This document shows positions 16,139-26,487 of a DNA stretch of 64,000 nt, piece by piece. How positions within the stretch are numbered: the first letter of the stretch is position 1; every line of letters begins with the position of its first letter. The stretch comes from Promethearchaeia archaeon (GTDB lineage Archaea > Asgardarchaeota > Lokiarchaeia > Sigyniarchaeales > SOKP01). The stretch covers positions 19,834-83,833 of the forward strand of contig JAHQWL010000093.1 of the NCBI GenBank assembly GCA_029856155.1. The letters are read 5' to 3'. The position numbers and the translations under genes were made by a program. A model generated the notes under the pieces. That model searched no databases and was not told the origin of the DNA. It saw only the letters and a program-made list of their open reading frames with translations.

Positions 16139-18934
16139 TCATCTTCTTAATTTCTTATGTTTTATATCTTTATTCTTAAAATACAAAATAATTCCAATAG
16201 GCACAATAATAGGCAATAAATAGAATAAAATTAGATTTAATGTTGATAATTCAAGAGATGTTTCAAAATAGAATAATGTGATTTCTTGATCTTGACTATC
16301 TGTTAACTTTACTCTATAACTCCTTATCCCAAATTCATAAGGATTTATAGTTGGTACAATTTTTGCTACAATAATATTTTCACCAGTATTTAATTCTGCT
16401 ATATTAGTCCCAAATTTTACATTATTTATATACAACGAGAACGCTTCTGAAATTTCTTGATTATTTTGGATTATAATTATTAAGTATGCAGTATCACCTT
16501 GTGGGATGCTTTGGGGAAATGTAGCGCTTATAATTTCAAACTTTGGCATAATTTCTACTGTAAACTTTTTTGAATAGTATTCTGTAGTGTTTATTGAAAT
16601 TTTCATTTCTATTCTAATGGTATCATTTAATATCGATTCTAATGTTTTTAAATAGTATACTAAGTTTACTATTTCTTTTTCGCTTAAACTTTCCTCTGAG
16701 ATTATTTCTTCAATACAATTTTCGGTAATTCCCGTAAAACTTACATTTAGAGTTTGAGTTGCATTAGGGAGAAAATTTTTCAAATTTATAGACACAAATA
16801 TATTTTCTCCCTTCACCACTTTATCTTGATAGAGTAGGTTACTATAGTCAAACGAATATCCAATTTCTATTACCTCTTTTATTTCTAAATAAATTATAGA
16901 ACCTTTTTTTATTCTGAAAAATATTTCACTACTTCCTAGTTCTGCTCCAAATCTAGTTGTGAGGTTAAAATCTATCTGGATTATTTCTTCAATACTAGTA
17001 AAATTAATTTCTTGAGAAGGATAATTAACAATATCTTGCCCCACTATAGATGCTGTTAAGGTTAAATTATCATTACGTGTATAATTTAGAAAAAGAGAAA
17101 CATTTACGATTGGCCCCTGATATAAGATTCCTGGTAGGCCCTCAATTGATTCACTAATTAATCCTGAAATAACATTAAACCTTTTAAGAGTGTTTGTTAG
17201 TTTAAAGTATGTTGCATTAGCCCACACATAAATATAATATCCATCAATTATAGGTAAGGTTTCATTGATTTCATAAGGAAGAGCATAAGAAGTTTTAGGG
17301 TCAAGAATTATATCATCAAATTGATAAAAAAATGTTCCATTAGGATACTTAAAAATATAATTAATACTGTAATTAGTAATATCATGTTGTACAGTATAAC
17401 GTCCATAAGACTCATTTTCAGGGTTATAATATTGGCCGATTTTTCTAAATGAATAGGTTGAAGTTAAATTCATGACATCTTGATTCAAGATAAAAGATGG
17501 CACTTCTCCTGATACATTATATTTTACATTTAAAACTGTGTTATTATAAATTTCAAAAGCATTCAAATAAGCCTTACTTAATTTAAGATTTGAGTTAAAT
17601 GATTTAGTACTATTAGTGAAAGAAAAATCATAAGCGTGGTTAACTTTATCATATAGATTATTTTGGATAGACTTGTATATTTCCAATGCCCTACTATAGT
17701 ATGTTAAATTTCCTGTTACTTCAAAAAATTTCAAACAAGCACTCATCATTAGAGCATTATCGTTAAGGTTTAGACTATTATCAAAATCAGACCAATCAGG
17801 TCTAACAATTCTCTTGTAAAGATTTATAGTATCATTCCAGAAATGTGAATCTAAGCTATCATAAAGTCGAATTGCTCTTTTCAGATAAGTAGAATCATTT
17901 TCCATACCCGTTGCAAGCCAAAATTCTAACAATGTAATAATTCCTAAAGCATTTGTACTTAAATAATAATAATCATCTTTTAACTCTGTAAACGCCCAAT
18001 TTTCATTTCCTCGATGATAGAAAGCATTATCTGCTGAATCCCACATATAAGTATTAATATCATTCATTGTTAGGTTTGCTAGTTCGTAAGCTCTAGATTG
18101 TATAACACTATCTAAACCGAGATCTTTATAAGTTCGATGAATTAAGAGATTTGCTAATATGCTATAAAAATTACTTTCAACATGCTTAGTATCCGAAGAA
18201 TTGTAACTAAAAAATCCATTATATAAAAATCTATCATCCCAAAATTCAGAAGAATTTATTAAATAGAACATTTCATTAATAGATTGCCTTGGAGTTGTTC
18301 CACTAACAGTGATAATATCAATTTCAGCACCAATATTTTCAATTAATAGGAAAATTGGTAATAAATTGTCAATTAGAGATCTATTGTTATTCAACAATTC
18401 GCCAGTTGTATCACCTATCGATTTAACAAAACCATATTTGAATTCATTAATATCACCATTATACCAAAGGGTAGTATCTTTTAAATCTAAATATATCTCA
18501 TATGTTTGAATATCATCAATTTCCATTTTCATTAATGAGTTGTAATAGAGTAAATTATCTTCCGAGAAAATTGTACTATCGAGAATATCGCCATCTTGGT
18601 CTCCATATCTATAATAAAGATCAACCTCAAAATCTAAGTTAGATTGGTATTTATTTGTAAAAAAATTGCGTAATAGAGTAAAATTCTCTGTAAATGGATC
18701 TTGAAGCATTGAAGTTGCAGACGTAGTTTTCAAATTATTAAATATAGCATCAGAATTATCATTATTTTTGTTAGAAAGATTATCATCAGAAAATTTAATT
18801 CCAAAATAATTTCCGTTAACATATATAAAATTAAATATAACCAAAAATGTAAAGAATAAGCATACTAATATTTTTAGTTCTTGTTTTTTCAACTTTCCCC
18901 TTTTTCTAATATTTGTCAAGTTCAAAAATCTCAT
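16139..18934 (-). CDS. Large extracellular protein with alpha/alpha-toroid-like domain and two membrane anchors
   Basis: The 931-residue protein has an N-terminal helix (about 19-42) and a C-terminal helix (about 898-922) followed by a short basic tail. Residues about 220-470 are helical, with repeated pairs typical of (alpha/alpha)6 barrels. Examples are SNFYSILANLLIHRTYKDLG, YYYLSTNALGIITLLEFWLA and LNDNALMMSACLKFFEVTGN. That fold occurs in glycan-active enzymes and N-acylglucosamine-2-epimerase relatives. The remaining part is beta-rich with many sequons. Whether the barrel is an enzyme or a scaffold is unknown, and no catalytic pair can be named safely. It is the first gene of a two-gene unit with the 566-residue surface protein. 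Confidence 0.7.
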   Translation of the reverse strand: MRFLNLTNIRKRGKLKKQELKILVCLFFTFLVIFNFIYVNGNYFGIKFSDDNLSNKNNDNSDAIFNNLKTTSATSMLQDPFTENFTLLRNFFTNKYQSNLDFEVDLYYRYGDQDGDILDSTIFSEDNLLYYNSLMKMEIDDIQTYEIYLDLKDTTLWYNGDINEFKYGFVKSIGDTTGELLNNNRSLIDNLLPIFLLIENIGAEIDIITVSGTTPRQSINEMFYLINSSEFWDDRFLYNGFFSYNSSDTKHVESNFYSILANLLIHRTYKDLGLDSVIQSRAYELANLTMNDINTYMWDSADNAFYHRGNENWAFTELKDDYYYLSTNALGIITLLEFWLATGMENDSTYLKRAIRLYDSLDSHFWNDTINLYKRIVRPDWSDFDNSLNLNDNALMMSACLKFFEVTGNLTYYSRALEIYKSIQNNLYDKVNHAYDFSFTNSTKSFNSNLKLSKAYLNAFEIYNNTVLNVKYNVSGEVPSFILNQDVMNLTSTYSFRKIGQYYNPENESYGRYTVQHDITNYSINYIFKYPNGTFFYQFDDIILDPKTSYALPYEINETLPIIDGYYIYVWANATYFKLTNTLKRFNVISGLISESIEGLPGILYQGPIVNVSLFLNYTRNDNLTLTASIVGQDIVNYPSQEINFTSIEEIIQIDFNLTTRFGAELGSSEIFFRIKKGSIIYLEIKEVIEIGYSFDYSNLLYQDKVVKGENIFVSINLKNFLPNATQTLNVSFTGITENCIEEIISEESLSEKEIVNLVYYLKTLESILNDTIRIEMKISINTTEYYSKKFTVEIMPKFEIISATFPQSIPQGDTAYLIIIIQNNQEISEAFSLYINNVKFGTNIAELNTGENIIVAKIVPTINPYEFGIRSYRVKLTDSQDQEITLFYFETSLELSTLNLILFYLLPIIVPIGIILYFKNKDIKHKKLRR

Positions 18935-19160
18935 ATTGACTTAAATAAGGCAAATAAATAAGTATTTACCAATGTTTACTTTTTAAATTATATTTGTAAA
19001 AAATCCTTCTCTTTAAAATTTTTTTGGAAGGAAACATATAGATCAGAATATTTAGCAAAAGTGTAAGATTTAATTCTTTTTTGTTGATTTTATGATTCTA
19101 CAAATTGACTTTGAAACATGAGTCTTAAATTCTTTAAAAAAAGATTCTTAGAAGTAGAGA

Positions 19161-20660
19161 TTATTTAGCAGTATTGAGTTTATTTCTTATTAGCTGAATC
19201 AAATCAATAACTTTAATTCTATCTTGTTTCATTGAGTCTCTATATCTAATTGTAACAGTATTGTCTTCTAAAGACTCATAGTCAATTGTAACGCAATATA
19301 TTGTACCTATTTCATCTTGTCTTCTATATCTTTTTCCTATAGAACCCGCCACATCAAAAAAAGAATTAATTCGATTTTCTAATAAATCTCTGTGAATCTT
19401 AAGTGCTAAATTTCTAATATTTTCTTTGTTTTTAACGAGTGGAAAGACAGCAACGGTATTGGGAGCTAAATCTGGAATGAGTTTTAAATTTATTCTACCT
19501 TCTTCTACATTAAAATTAGTTTCAAGGAGAGTGTAGATAATTCTGTCAATTCCAAAAGCAATTTCAAGAATTTGAGGAATTTCTTTAATTTCTGAATCAG
19601 GACTCATACTAACTTCAAAATTCTGGTTTGAAAATTCGCTATGCCTTTTTAAATCATAATTAGTTCTATCATGTACTCCACAAATCTCAACCCATCCAAA
19701 CTGTCTTGATTTTATCTCTAAATCCCAAGCATCATCAGCATAGTGAGCACGTTCATTTAAAGAATGTTGTCTAAATCTAATTACTTCTTCTGGAAACCCT
19801 AGAATTTTTGTTAAATAATAACTTATATACATACAATAAGCATAGGCAGGTTTTTTTAAAATCTTGGTTTTTATTGCCTTCTCAAGTGAAATTATTTCAG
19901 GTTTATCAATAACTTTTTCTTGGAGTGTCCAATCTAATAATGGTAATGTTGATTTTTTGATTTCCTTATAATCTTCAAACACCATTTCTTGTTGCTTACC
20001 GATGAAAATTTGCAATTCAAATTGATCAAATGCTCTCATTCGAAGAACTCCTTGTCGTGGAGAAATTTCATTTCGATATGCTTTACCAATTTGGTAAATT
20101 TTAATGGGATACTGCCTTCTGGCATCTTGATCTAAACGATTAAATAATAAATAAGTTGTTGTTGCTGTTTCTGGTCGTAAATATGCAGTAACATTGTTTC
20201 CAACAGAAGTTTTCAACATCAAATTGTATTCTTCAATTTTTTGAAAATTACTTCCGCATTTTGGGCAACTTAATTCATGTTTTTTAATTAAATTCTCCAT
20301 TTCTTCAAATGATAAGCCATCTATCATTAATTCAGGAAGATTTTCTTGAATAAATTTATCTGCCCTATACAACGTGTTGCATTTATTACATCTCATTACA
20401 GGATCAACAAATCTTTCTAAGTGTCCTGAAGCTTCCCAAACGATACTTGGCATGATTGTTGGGCACTCAACCTCTCCAAAACCAAAATAACGACATTCTC
20501 GTCTAAAAAGATCTAAGATATTGTTTTTGAGAGCCATCCCTGCTGGACCATAGGAATAGAACCCGGCAAGTCCACCATAGATTTCTGGAGAAGGCCCCCA
20601 AATGAACCCACGGCGTTTTATGAGTGAATTAAACGTCTCAATGTTATTCTCGATTTTCAT
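19161..20660 (-). CDS. glyS: Glycyl-tRNA synthetase, archaeal/eukaryotic alpha2 type
   Basis: The 499-residue class II synthetase begins with the family signature RRGFIWGPSPEIYGGLAGFY, which binds ATP and glycine. A zinc-binding insertion with CNKC (about residue 91) and CPKC (about 134) follows, then motif 2 (KAYRNEISPRQGVLRMRAF) and motif 3 (AFGIDRI). The C-terminal anticodon-binding domain contains APNTVAVFPLVKNKENI. It charges tRNA-Gly in the cytoplasm (EC 6.1.1.14). The length is on the short side for archaeal members, commonly about 550-600 residues, but all catalytic motifs are present and no truncation is evident at either end. Confidence 0.93.
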   Translation of the reverse strand: MKIENNIETFNSLIKRRGFIWGPSPEIYGGLAGFYSYGPAGMALKNNILDLFRRECRYFGFGEVECPTIMPSIVWEASGHLERFVDPVMRCNKCNTLYRADKFIQENLPELMIDGLSFEEMENLIKKHELSCPKCGSNFQKIEEYNLMLKTSVGNNVTAYLRPETATTTYLLFNRLDQDARRQYPIKIYQIGKAYRNEISPRQGVLRMRAFDQFELQIFIGKQQEMVFEDYKEIKKSTLPLLDWTLQEKVIDKPEIISLEKAIKTKILKKPAYAYCMYISYYLTKILGFPEEVIRFRQHSLNERAHYADDAWDLEIKSRQFGWVEICGVHDRTNYDLKRHSEFSNQNFEVSMSPDSEIKEIPQILEIAFGIDRIIYTLLETNFNVEEGRINLKLIPDLAPNTVAVFPLVKNKENIRNLALKIHRDLLENRINSFFDVAGSIGKRYRRQDEIGTIYCVTIDYESLEDNTVTIRYRDSMKQDRIKVIDLIQLIRNKLNTAK

Positions 20661-20791
20661 ATAGATTTTAAAAGTGTATTATACTATTTGTATTTTAAGA
20701 TATTACAAGTAAATTAAAATAAATTTTTATAATAGGAAGATAATAATATTATTATATTTTTTTCAAAGTTTAAAAAAAAATTTGATAAATT

Positions 20792-21646
20792 ATGTTATTT
20801 CAAGATTTCCAATATCTTGGTTTCTGGGAAGCAATAGAAATGGGGCTCTATTTCATTATAGTCGGGTATTTCTTTTTACTATTTTTCTACTTCCTATTTA
20901 TCCGATATAGAACCTCAAGGAAGTTGTATTGGCTGTTTTTTAGCTTATTTTTTCTATGTTTTGGTATTGCACGCGTATTTTTCATTGTCTATTATTTTTT
21001 TGGACCAGAACTATTCAATGGATCGAATGATACTGAAGTCGTTGCTTTTCTAATGTTAAATTTTCGCTATGCTACATTCTTTACTTGGATGGGGGTAGCT
21101 TGTGCTGTTGGAGTTTTAGGAATTCTCTTATTTCCTCCTGAAATAAAAGAGGAAAATAAAGGGAAAAAATCATTAGTTGAATGGTTTAAAAATAGAAAAA
21201 ATCTAGAATTACTTATTCGGATAGGATTATTTGTTCTTCCCATAATTATAGGAATACTCGCGTTAACATTACCAGATGGCCTATTTATGGATCCTGATTT
21301 TTTAAAAGATTATCCATTGATTGATGTTGACTTAGTCTTAATAAGATTTGGTTCATGGGAATATCCTCTTGGTAGATTTCTGTTTAATTTTATTTTCATG
21401 CCCTTGTTCCTTGTTTTGATTCCTTTTATCTTTCTTTATCTAGCATGGAAAACGTTTGGAGTATTGAGAAAATCATATGCTTTAAATGCTATTGGGTTTC
21501 TTCTTTATTTTATTGGAGGGAGAATAATGCAAGGAGTACTAGATGTAGCTACATTACCACATTTAAGAGCCGTAATGCCCCCATTACTAATATTACTAGC
21601 GCTTCTTATTTTAGTAATTGCAAATAATTACGAACAACTTAAATAA
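20792..21646 (+). CDS. Polytopic membrane protein of unknown function
   Basis: The 284-residue protein has about seven predicted membrane helices (near residues 14-37, 46-70, 90-116, 141-160, 190-222, 228-248 and 258-279). Aromatic-rich segments and a conserved-looking YPLGRFLFNFIFMPLF stretch stand out. A Lys/Glu-rich loop near 120-140 is probably cytoplasmic. No transporter or receptor motif is recognised. It is a single gene, divergent from glyS, with its own upstream region and followed by about 200 bp without genes. Confidence 0.65.
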   Translation: MLFQDFQYLGFWEAIEMGLYFIIVGYFFLLFFYFLFIRYRTSRKLYWLFFSLFFLCFGIARVFFIVYYFFGPELFNGSNDTEVVAFLMLNFRYATFFTWMGVACAVGVLGILLFPPEIKEENKGKKSLVEWFKNRKNLELLIRIGLFVLPIIIGILALTLPDGLFMDPDFLKDYPLIDVDLVLIRFGSWEYPLGRFLFNFIFMPLFLVLIPFIFLYLAWKTFGVLRKSYALNAIGFLLYFIGGRIMQGVLDVATLPHLRAVMPPLLILLALLILVIANNYEQLK

Positions 21647-21848
21647 AAAAGTTTAACTTTTAATTCTTATAATTATTTTAATCATTTTTTATTCAAGACC
21701 AATTCTTAGGATGAGTAGAACCAATTAAAAAACCCACTTTTAATTACCTATTGAAAAAAAGATTAAAAATTTAAAACTGAATCTCTTTAAATTTAATATA
21801 TTTGAAATATATAATATAGAAATTAATTAAAAATTCAAGATATTATCC

Positions 21849-23483
21849 ATGTCTGTTCACGGAAATCAATATTTGTTACCATTTTTTATTAGAAAGGATT
21901 CTCTTCCCCTTTCAATTCAAGGAAATGATGAATTAGCTCTCGCATTTTATTTATTATCAAAAGATTTAAGAAAAAACGAAAAGATTATTTCCTTTTCTAA
22001 GCTTCTTTGGCCTATATTAAGCATTCAAGGAGTAATTAGTACTCATATAATGTTAGATGGATTGAATTTGTTTAGAGAAATCGGACGGTTTTCTAATCCC
22101 CCTCGACAACCTTTAATAGGCCATATACTAAGAAATATTGAAAATCGAACTAAAGTTGAACAATTAAACATATTAATAGATATCCTATCATATAAAGATA
22201 AAGAAGCTGAAGAAATTGGGGAAGGGGAAGAGTCAGAATTTCACACTCTTAAAATTAATGGGTTAATTAATCCAGAATTTCTCCAATCGCTAATTAAAAT
22301 TATCCCATTGACGGATTATAAACCAATTGTCGATTACACAGTATTAGATACCAGTATCTCTACTGAAAATGCGTTAAATATTTCAGAAGAATACCGGCAG
22401 ATTATCAATACAATGAAAGGAAATGCTCTAAGATGGAAAACTCAGATTGAATTAATAGAGAAGGAAGTAAGTAAATGGCTTATAGAGATAAATGTTCAAT
22501 TAAAAGATATAAATTCACGCTATTCTAGCCAAATAACTAAAACTTCTTCATCAATTGATACATCTCAAGTAGATGAACAAACAAAACTAGAACAAGATAA
22601 AATTGATCAATGGAACGTTAATGAAAAGAAAAAGATAATTGAAAGCATGTCTACTTTGTTTAAAACGTCTGAAAGATACCTCGAAGAAATTATAAAGAAA
22701 AATAAATTCTTTACTGACGGGGATTCTTTAAAAACTAGAGTTTTTGAAGATATCCTTCCTCATTTTGAAACTCAGTTTGCTTATTTAAAAGAGGAGGGTA
22801 AAAAATTTTTAGAATCTCTTGATGAACTTATTCAAAAGTATAATGAGTTAAAAGAGCGAGCTTCTCAGATTGATAATGGAGCAAATCAAAAATTAGTAGA
22901 GTTTAAGGATTCTTTAGATGTAAGACTAAAAGATAGAAATAAACGATTAACTGAGTTTGAGAGTGAAAAACAGGTAAAAATCTCTGAGTTAGAAAATTCC
23001 AAAAATCAAATAGAAGAATTATTCGCAAAAATTAAAAATATTATACAAATAAAACATAATAATTGCTTGCAAGAGGCTCAAACATTGACTGAGTGGTCTC
23101 TTAATGACAACCAATTAGATTTATTTTCAAGGCCTATACAATGGATTTATATGCCGATACATGCGATGTTTATTGAAGATGAGGATAATATGGAAGAGTA
23201 TATGAATATTCTTTTCCCAGGATATATCACTAATGACTCAAATGCTATATATGAACATGTATCTGATGCTTTCGTTAGTTTAAAAACCCTATTAAGTGAG
23301 AGAATTGAGAATGATATGGCTACTAGATCAAATTTTGAATTTTCATCCGAACGTAAAAATTTGATAAAAGATCCGAATCTGAAAAAGAGACTCCAGTTAG
23401 GTATCTCAAAATTAAGAGAAAAAATGCTTCTTAATGAAACAATGGAAAGGATAATTCGAGAAAATTCAAATATTTTAGCATAA
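21849..23483 (+). CDS. Coiled-coil protein of unknown function
   Basis: The 544-residue soluble protein has a globular N-terminal part (about 1-130, beginning MSVHGNQYLLPFFIRKD and containing LLWPILSIQGVISTHIMLDG). A long charged middle follows with heptad-like coiled-coil texture (about 190-400). The C-terminal part returns to a globular pattern around WIYMPIHAMFIEDED. No domain family is recognised. The GNAT acetyltransferase gene starts 23 bp downstream on the same strand, so the two probably form an operon. A structural or scaffolding role for the coiled coil is only an inference. Confidence 0.65.
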   Translation: MSVHGNQYLLPFFIRKDSLPLSIQGNDELALAFYLLSKDLRKNEKIISFSKLLWPILSIQGVISTHIMLDGLNLFREIGRFSNPPRQPLIGHILRNIENRTKVEQLNILIDILSYKDKEAEEIGEGEESEFHTLKINGLINPEFLQSLIKIIPLTDYKPIVDYTVLDTSISTENALNISEEYRQIINTMKGNALRWKTQIELIEKEVSKWLIEINVQLKDINSRYSSQITKTSSSIDTSQVDEQTKLEQDKIDQWNVNEKKKIIESMSTLFKTSERYLEEIIKKNKFFTDGDSLKTRVFEDILPHFETQFAYLKEEGKKFLESLDELIQKYNELKERASQIDNGANQKLVEFKDSLDVRLKDRNKRLTEFESEKQVKISELENSKNQIEELFAKIKNIIQIKHNNCLQEAQTLTEWSLNDNQLDLFSRPIQWIYMPIHAMFIEDEDNMEEYMNILFPGYITNDSNAIYEHVSDAFVSLKTLLSERIENDMATRSNFEFSSERKNLIKDPNLKKRLQLGISKLREKMLLNETMERIIRENSNILA

Positions 23484-23506
23484 TTTTATAATTATTTCCT
23501 TTAATC

Positions 23507-24190
23507 ATGTCAGAATCACATTTAGAAAGAAAAAAAAAATTGGATCTTAAAAAGAGAAAAATCCGAGCTTTTTTTTTATCTATTGAAACAAAAAAGAAGA
23601 AAAAGTTGGAGGTTGACAAAGCTGCAGAAGATCTCTATCAGGATGGCATGGTTTATATCCAAATGAAGCTTCCTGTAGAGAAAATTACTAAAGAATTTGA
23701 GGTTAATTTAAAAGATAAAATAGAACATAACATTATTAAAGCTAAAATCAGAGAGGTCACCCAAAGTGATTTAGAAACTTTAAAGTACATTTATAACCGT
23801 GCCTGGCTACTTTCTAATACTCCATACAGACCAATAACTAAAACTGATTTGAAAAAAATCCTTGATTATCCTGACACTGTTTTTCTTATTGCAAAAGTGT
23901 ATGGAATTGATGCGGCATTTGTACTATTAGATTTTGAAGGGGAAAATAAAGAAATTGCTGTAATTGCCGCATTAGCAGTTATACCTCGCTTCCAGAGAAA
24001 AGGGGTTGGCACTATTATTGGAATGTCAGCATGGAATTTTATAAAACAGAATTATAGTAATGTTAAAGAAATAAGAGCAGAGGTATATAAAGACAACGTT
24101 GTTTCATATTCTTTTATTAAAGGGATAGGATTTGAAGAATTTGATAGAAAAGTTTATAAGAAAGAAGACTTCGAGATTAAAAGTGATTAG
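23507..24190 (+). CDS. GNAT-family N-acetyltransferase
   Basis: The 227-residue protein has about 50 N-terminal residues that are extremely rich in Lys (ERKKKLDLKKRKIRAFF, then ETKKKKKLEVDKA). The GNAT domain then runs to the end. The acetyl-CoA-binding motif A appears as ALAVIPRFQRKGVGTIIGMS (about residues 151-170), and the final strand as SFIKGIGFEEFDRKVYKK. The family acetylates amines on proteins, peptides, antibiotics or metabolites; the acceptor here is unknown. The basic tail could bind nucleic acid or a protein partner. It is downstream of the coiled-coil gene and likely co-transcribed. Confidence 0.8.
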   Translation: MSESHLERKKKLDLKKRKIRAFFLSIETKKKKKLEVDKAAEDLYQDGMVYIQMKLPVEKITKEFEVNLKDKIEHNIIKAKIREVTQSDLETLKYIYNRAWLLSNTPYRPITKTDLKKILDYPDTVFLIAKVYGIDAAFVLLDFEGENKEIAVIAALAVIPRFQRKGVGTIIGMSAWNFIKQNYSNVKEIRAEVYKDNVVSYSFIKGIGFEEFDRKVYKKEDFEIKSD

Positions 24191-24239
24191 CAATCTCTAT
24201 TAAAAGAGATAAATTACATTTTCTCATATAACTTTTATC

Positions 24240-25661
24240 TTAAAATTTTAATGATTTTATTTTTTCATTTAATAATTCAGTACTATATTCATCTTTGATT
24301 TTCTGATAGTAAGTTCGAGCCTTTTCGAAATATAAGATAGCATTTTCAATCATTCTCTTATTAAGATAAATATCACCCAATTTGTGAAGAATTAAAGCAC
24401 TTTCTTTGATATATCCCAAATCTTCATAAATATCCAACGCTTTTTCAAAGAGGTTTATTGCTTTTATCGTGTCTTCTTCAAACTCTAAATATATATTTCC
24501 TATTTTGAACTTAAGCTCAGCATTTTTGATGTTATCACCAAATTTGAAAAAGATTTCACCCGCTAGATCATAATATTCAATTGCCCTTTCAATATCTCCC
24601 TTAGATATATATACATTTGCTAAGTTTTCTAAAATCTCACCCTCTTTAATATTATCACTTATCTCAAAAATACGAACAGCTTCTAAGCTTTGTATAAAAA
24701 AAATTTCAGCTTTAGTCCTATTATCCCTTAATAAATATATTTTTCCAAGATATAAATAACATTCCCATTCTAATTTTGCTTTAATATAAACCGAGATATT
24801 TTCTTCTATTTTTTTAATTAACTCTAAGGCTTCAGTGAGGTGTTGAGACGATTCATCATAATCCTGTCCTATAATATAATACAACTTTCCATATTTTATT
24901 TCTGTTTGAATTATACCATAAACATCTTCATTCTCTTTGAAGAATTCTGAATTTTTCTCTAAAATTTTTTTAATTCGGTCATAATCATGTAGTAAATAAA
25001 GAACTTCCACCAAATTACTGGAAGATTTTATTTCGTCAACTATTAAATTTTCTTGTTGAGAAAGTTGAAATGCCTCTTGATAATAATTATATGAGTGTTC
25101 TAAATCTTTAATTATAAAATACACATTTCCAAGATTGTTTAACACCTTTATGATTTTACTTTTATCGTTTAAATCTTTAAGAATTTCTAGAGATCTATTG
25201 AAATCATAAATAGCTTGATCAAAAAATCCATTATCTTCTTGAATTATTCCTATTTCATTGTAGCAAATAGCGGTGTTAAGTAAATCGTTTTCCTCTTTAA
25301 AATTTTTTAAAGCTAATTCAAGGTTTTTTAATGCCTCAGATAAATCTCTTTTTTTATAATATAAACTTGATTTCTCTAATAATAATGATCCAGGTATTGG
25401 TTCTCCTAGAACTTCTTTACTCTCTAAAGCATCATCAATCTTTTTTATTTTTTGATCGACTTCTTCGTCTTTTATAACAAGGTTATCAAATGTATCTTTT
25501 TCTTCTTCCAAATCTAAATGATAAATCTCTGGTTCATCATAAGGAAATTTCACGTTTCTATCTAAAACATCTTCTAGATTTGCAATTAAAGGTTTATTAC
25601 AATTTCTACAATAAGACCAATGTTCTTCAATTTGGAACCCACAATAAGGGCATGTTTTCAT
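24240..25661 (-). CDS. Zinc-ribbon TPR-repeat protein
   Basis: The 473-residue protein starts with a zinc ribbon (CPYC at residues 4-7, CRNC at 18-21). An acidic linker of about 50 residues follows, then roughly ten tetratricopeptide repeats to the C terminus (for example NTAICYNEIGIIQEDNGFFD and SALILHKLGDIYLNKRMIEN). TPR arrays form a helical superhelix used for protein binding. Proteins with a zinc ribbon joined to TPRs are common among archaeal proteins of unknown role. A second TPR protein without the ribbon is encoded at 27.2-28.1 kb. No effector domain is present. Confidence 0.8.
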   Translation of the reverse strand: MKTCPYCGFQIEEHWSYCRNCNKPLIANLEDVLDRNVKFPYDEPEIYHLDLEEEKDTFDNLVIKDEEVDQKIKKIDDALESKEVLGEPIPGSLLLEKSSLYYKKRDLSEALKNLELALKNFKEENDLLNTAICYNEIGIIQEDNGFFDQAIYDFNRSLEILKDLNDKSKIIKVLNNLGNVYFIIKDLEHSYNYYQEAFQLSQQENLIVDEIKSSSNLVEVLYLLHDYDRIKKILEKNSEFFKENEDVYGIIQTEIKYGKLYYIIGQDYDESSQHLTEALELIKKIEENISVYIKAKLEWECYLYLGKIYLLRDNRTKAEIFFIQSLEAVRIFEISDNIKEGEILENLANVYISKGDIERAIEYYDLAGEIFFKFGDNIKNAELKFKIGNIYLEFEEDTIKAINLFEKALDIYEDLGYIKESALILHKLGDIYLNKRMIENAILYFEKARTYYQKIKDEYSTELLNEKIKSLKF

Positions 25662-25776
25662 GCGTATAAAAAATTAAAAATATTTAAAATTAAAAAGAAA
25701 ATAACTTTATTTATAATTATTTGATATTATTTCTGAAAATAGAGATATGAAATTCTAAGAGCTCTATATAAATAAC

Positions 25777-26487
25777 TCAAATGATATTATAAATAATAGG
25801 TATCACTTCAGAGATCTCTCGAATCTCATAATCTGGTTTGATTTTCTTTGATTTTTTAGAGAATGAATCATTAAACCAAATGGTATGCATATTACATTCC
25901 TTAGCTCCTTTAACATCTGTTTCCAAGATATCTCCAATATGAATGGCATTTCTTGGATCACATTCGAGCTTTTTTAAAGCTTTATTGAATAATATTGGAT
26001 GTGGTTTATAATATCCAATCTCATCAGAGAAAATCTTCACTTGAAAATATTGGAGAATATTATATTCTTGAAGTACCTTAATTATAATTCGTCCTGGTGT
26101 TATCCCCGTATTGGAAATGAGACCTATTTTATAATCTGAGGATAATGTTTCTAGTGTTTGTCTGGTTCCTTTTTTCAAAGAGGGAGGAGCAATCAACATT
26201 ACTTCTTCAAATTCCTTCTTAATTATTGCCTTATCTTTTTTAGATAAATCGATTTTAAGAATTTTGAGCACTTCTAATATTCGATCTTTTGTATATATAT
26301 GATAATTGTTTTCAAAATTACGTTTATGTAAATGAAGGCCAAATTTAAAAGTATTTTCTATATCAATTTCAGACTGAGAAATACCTTTTTCATTCAAAAA
26401 TTGAGAAAACCAGTGTAATCGCATTTCTGTATAAAATCTATTATTAAATATTGTATTCCAGAGATCAAATGTAATAGCTTGAATCAT
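25777..26487 (-). CDS. HAD-superfamily hydrolase
   Basis: The 236-residue protein has the HAD motifs. Motif I is FDLWNT (nucleophile Asp8), motif II is LISNTG (about 125), the Lys lies in YYKPHPILF (about 160), and motif IV is HIGDILETDVKGA (about 183-195). A helical cap lies between motifs I and II. The residue two after the nucleophile is Trp, where phosphatases carry Asp; a non-Asp residue here is also seen in L-2-haloacid dehalogenase relatives. A phosphatase or dehalogenase-type hydrolase remains possible and the substrate is unknown. It is transcribed alone. Confidence 0.8.
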   Translation of the reverse strand: MIQAITFDLWNTIFNNRFYTEMRLHWFSQFLNEKGISQSEIDIENTFKFGLHLHKRNFENNYHIYTKDRILEVLKILKIDLSKKDKAIIKKEFEEVMLIAPPSLKKGTRQTLETLSSDYKIGLISNTGITPGRIIIKVLQEYNILQYFQVKIFSDEIGYYKPHPILFNKALKKLECDPRNAIHIGDILETDVKGAKECNMHTIWFNDSFSKKSKKIKPDYEIREISEVIPIIYNII

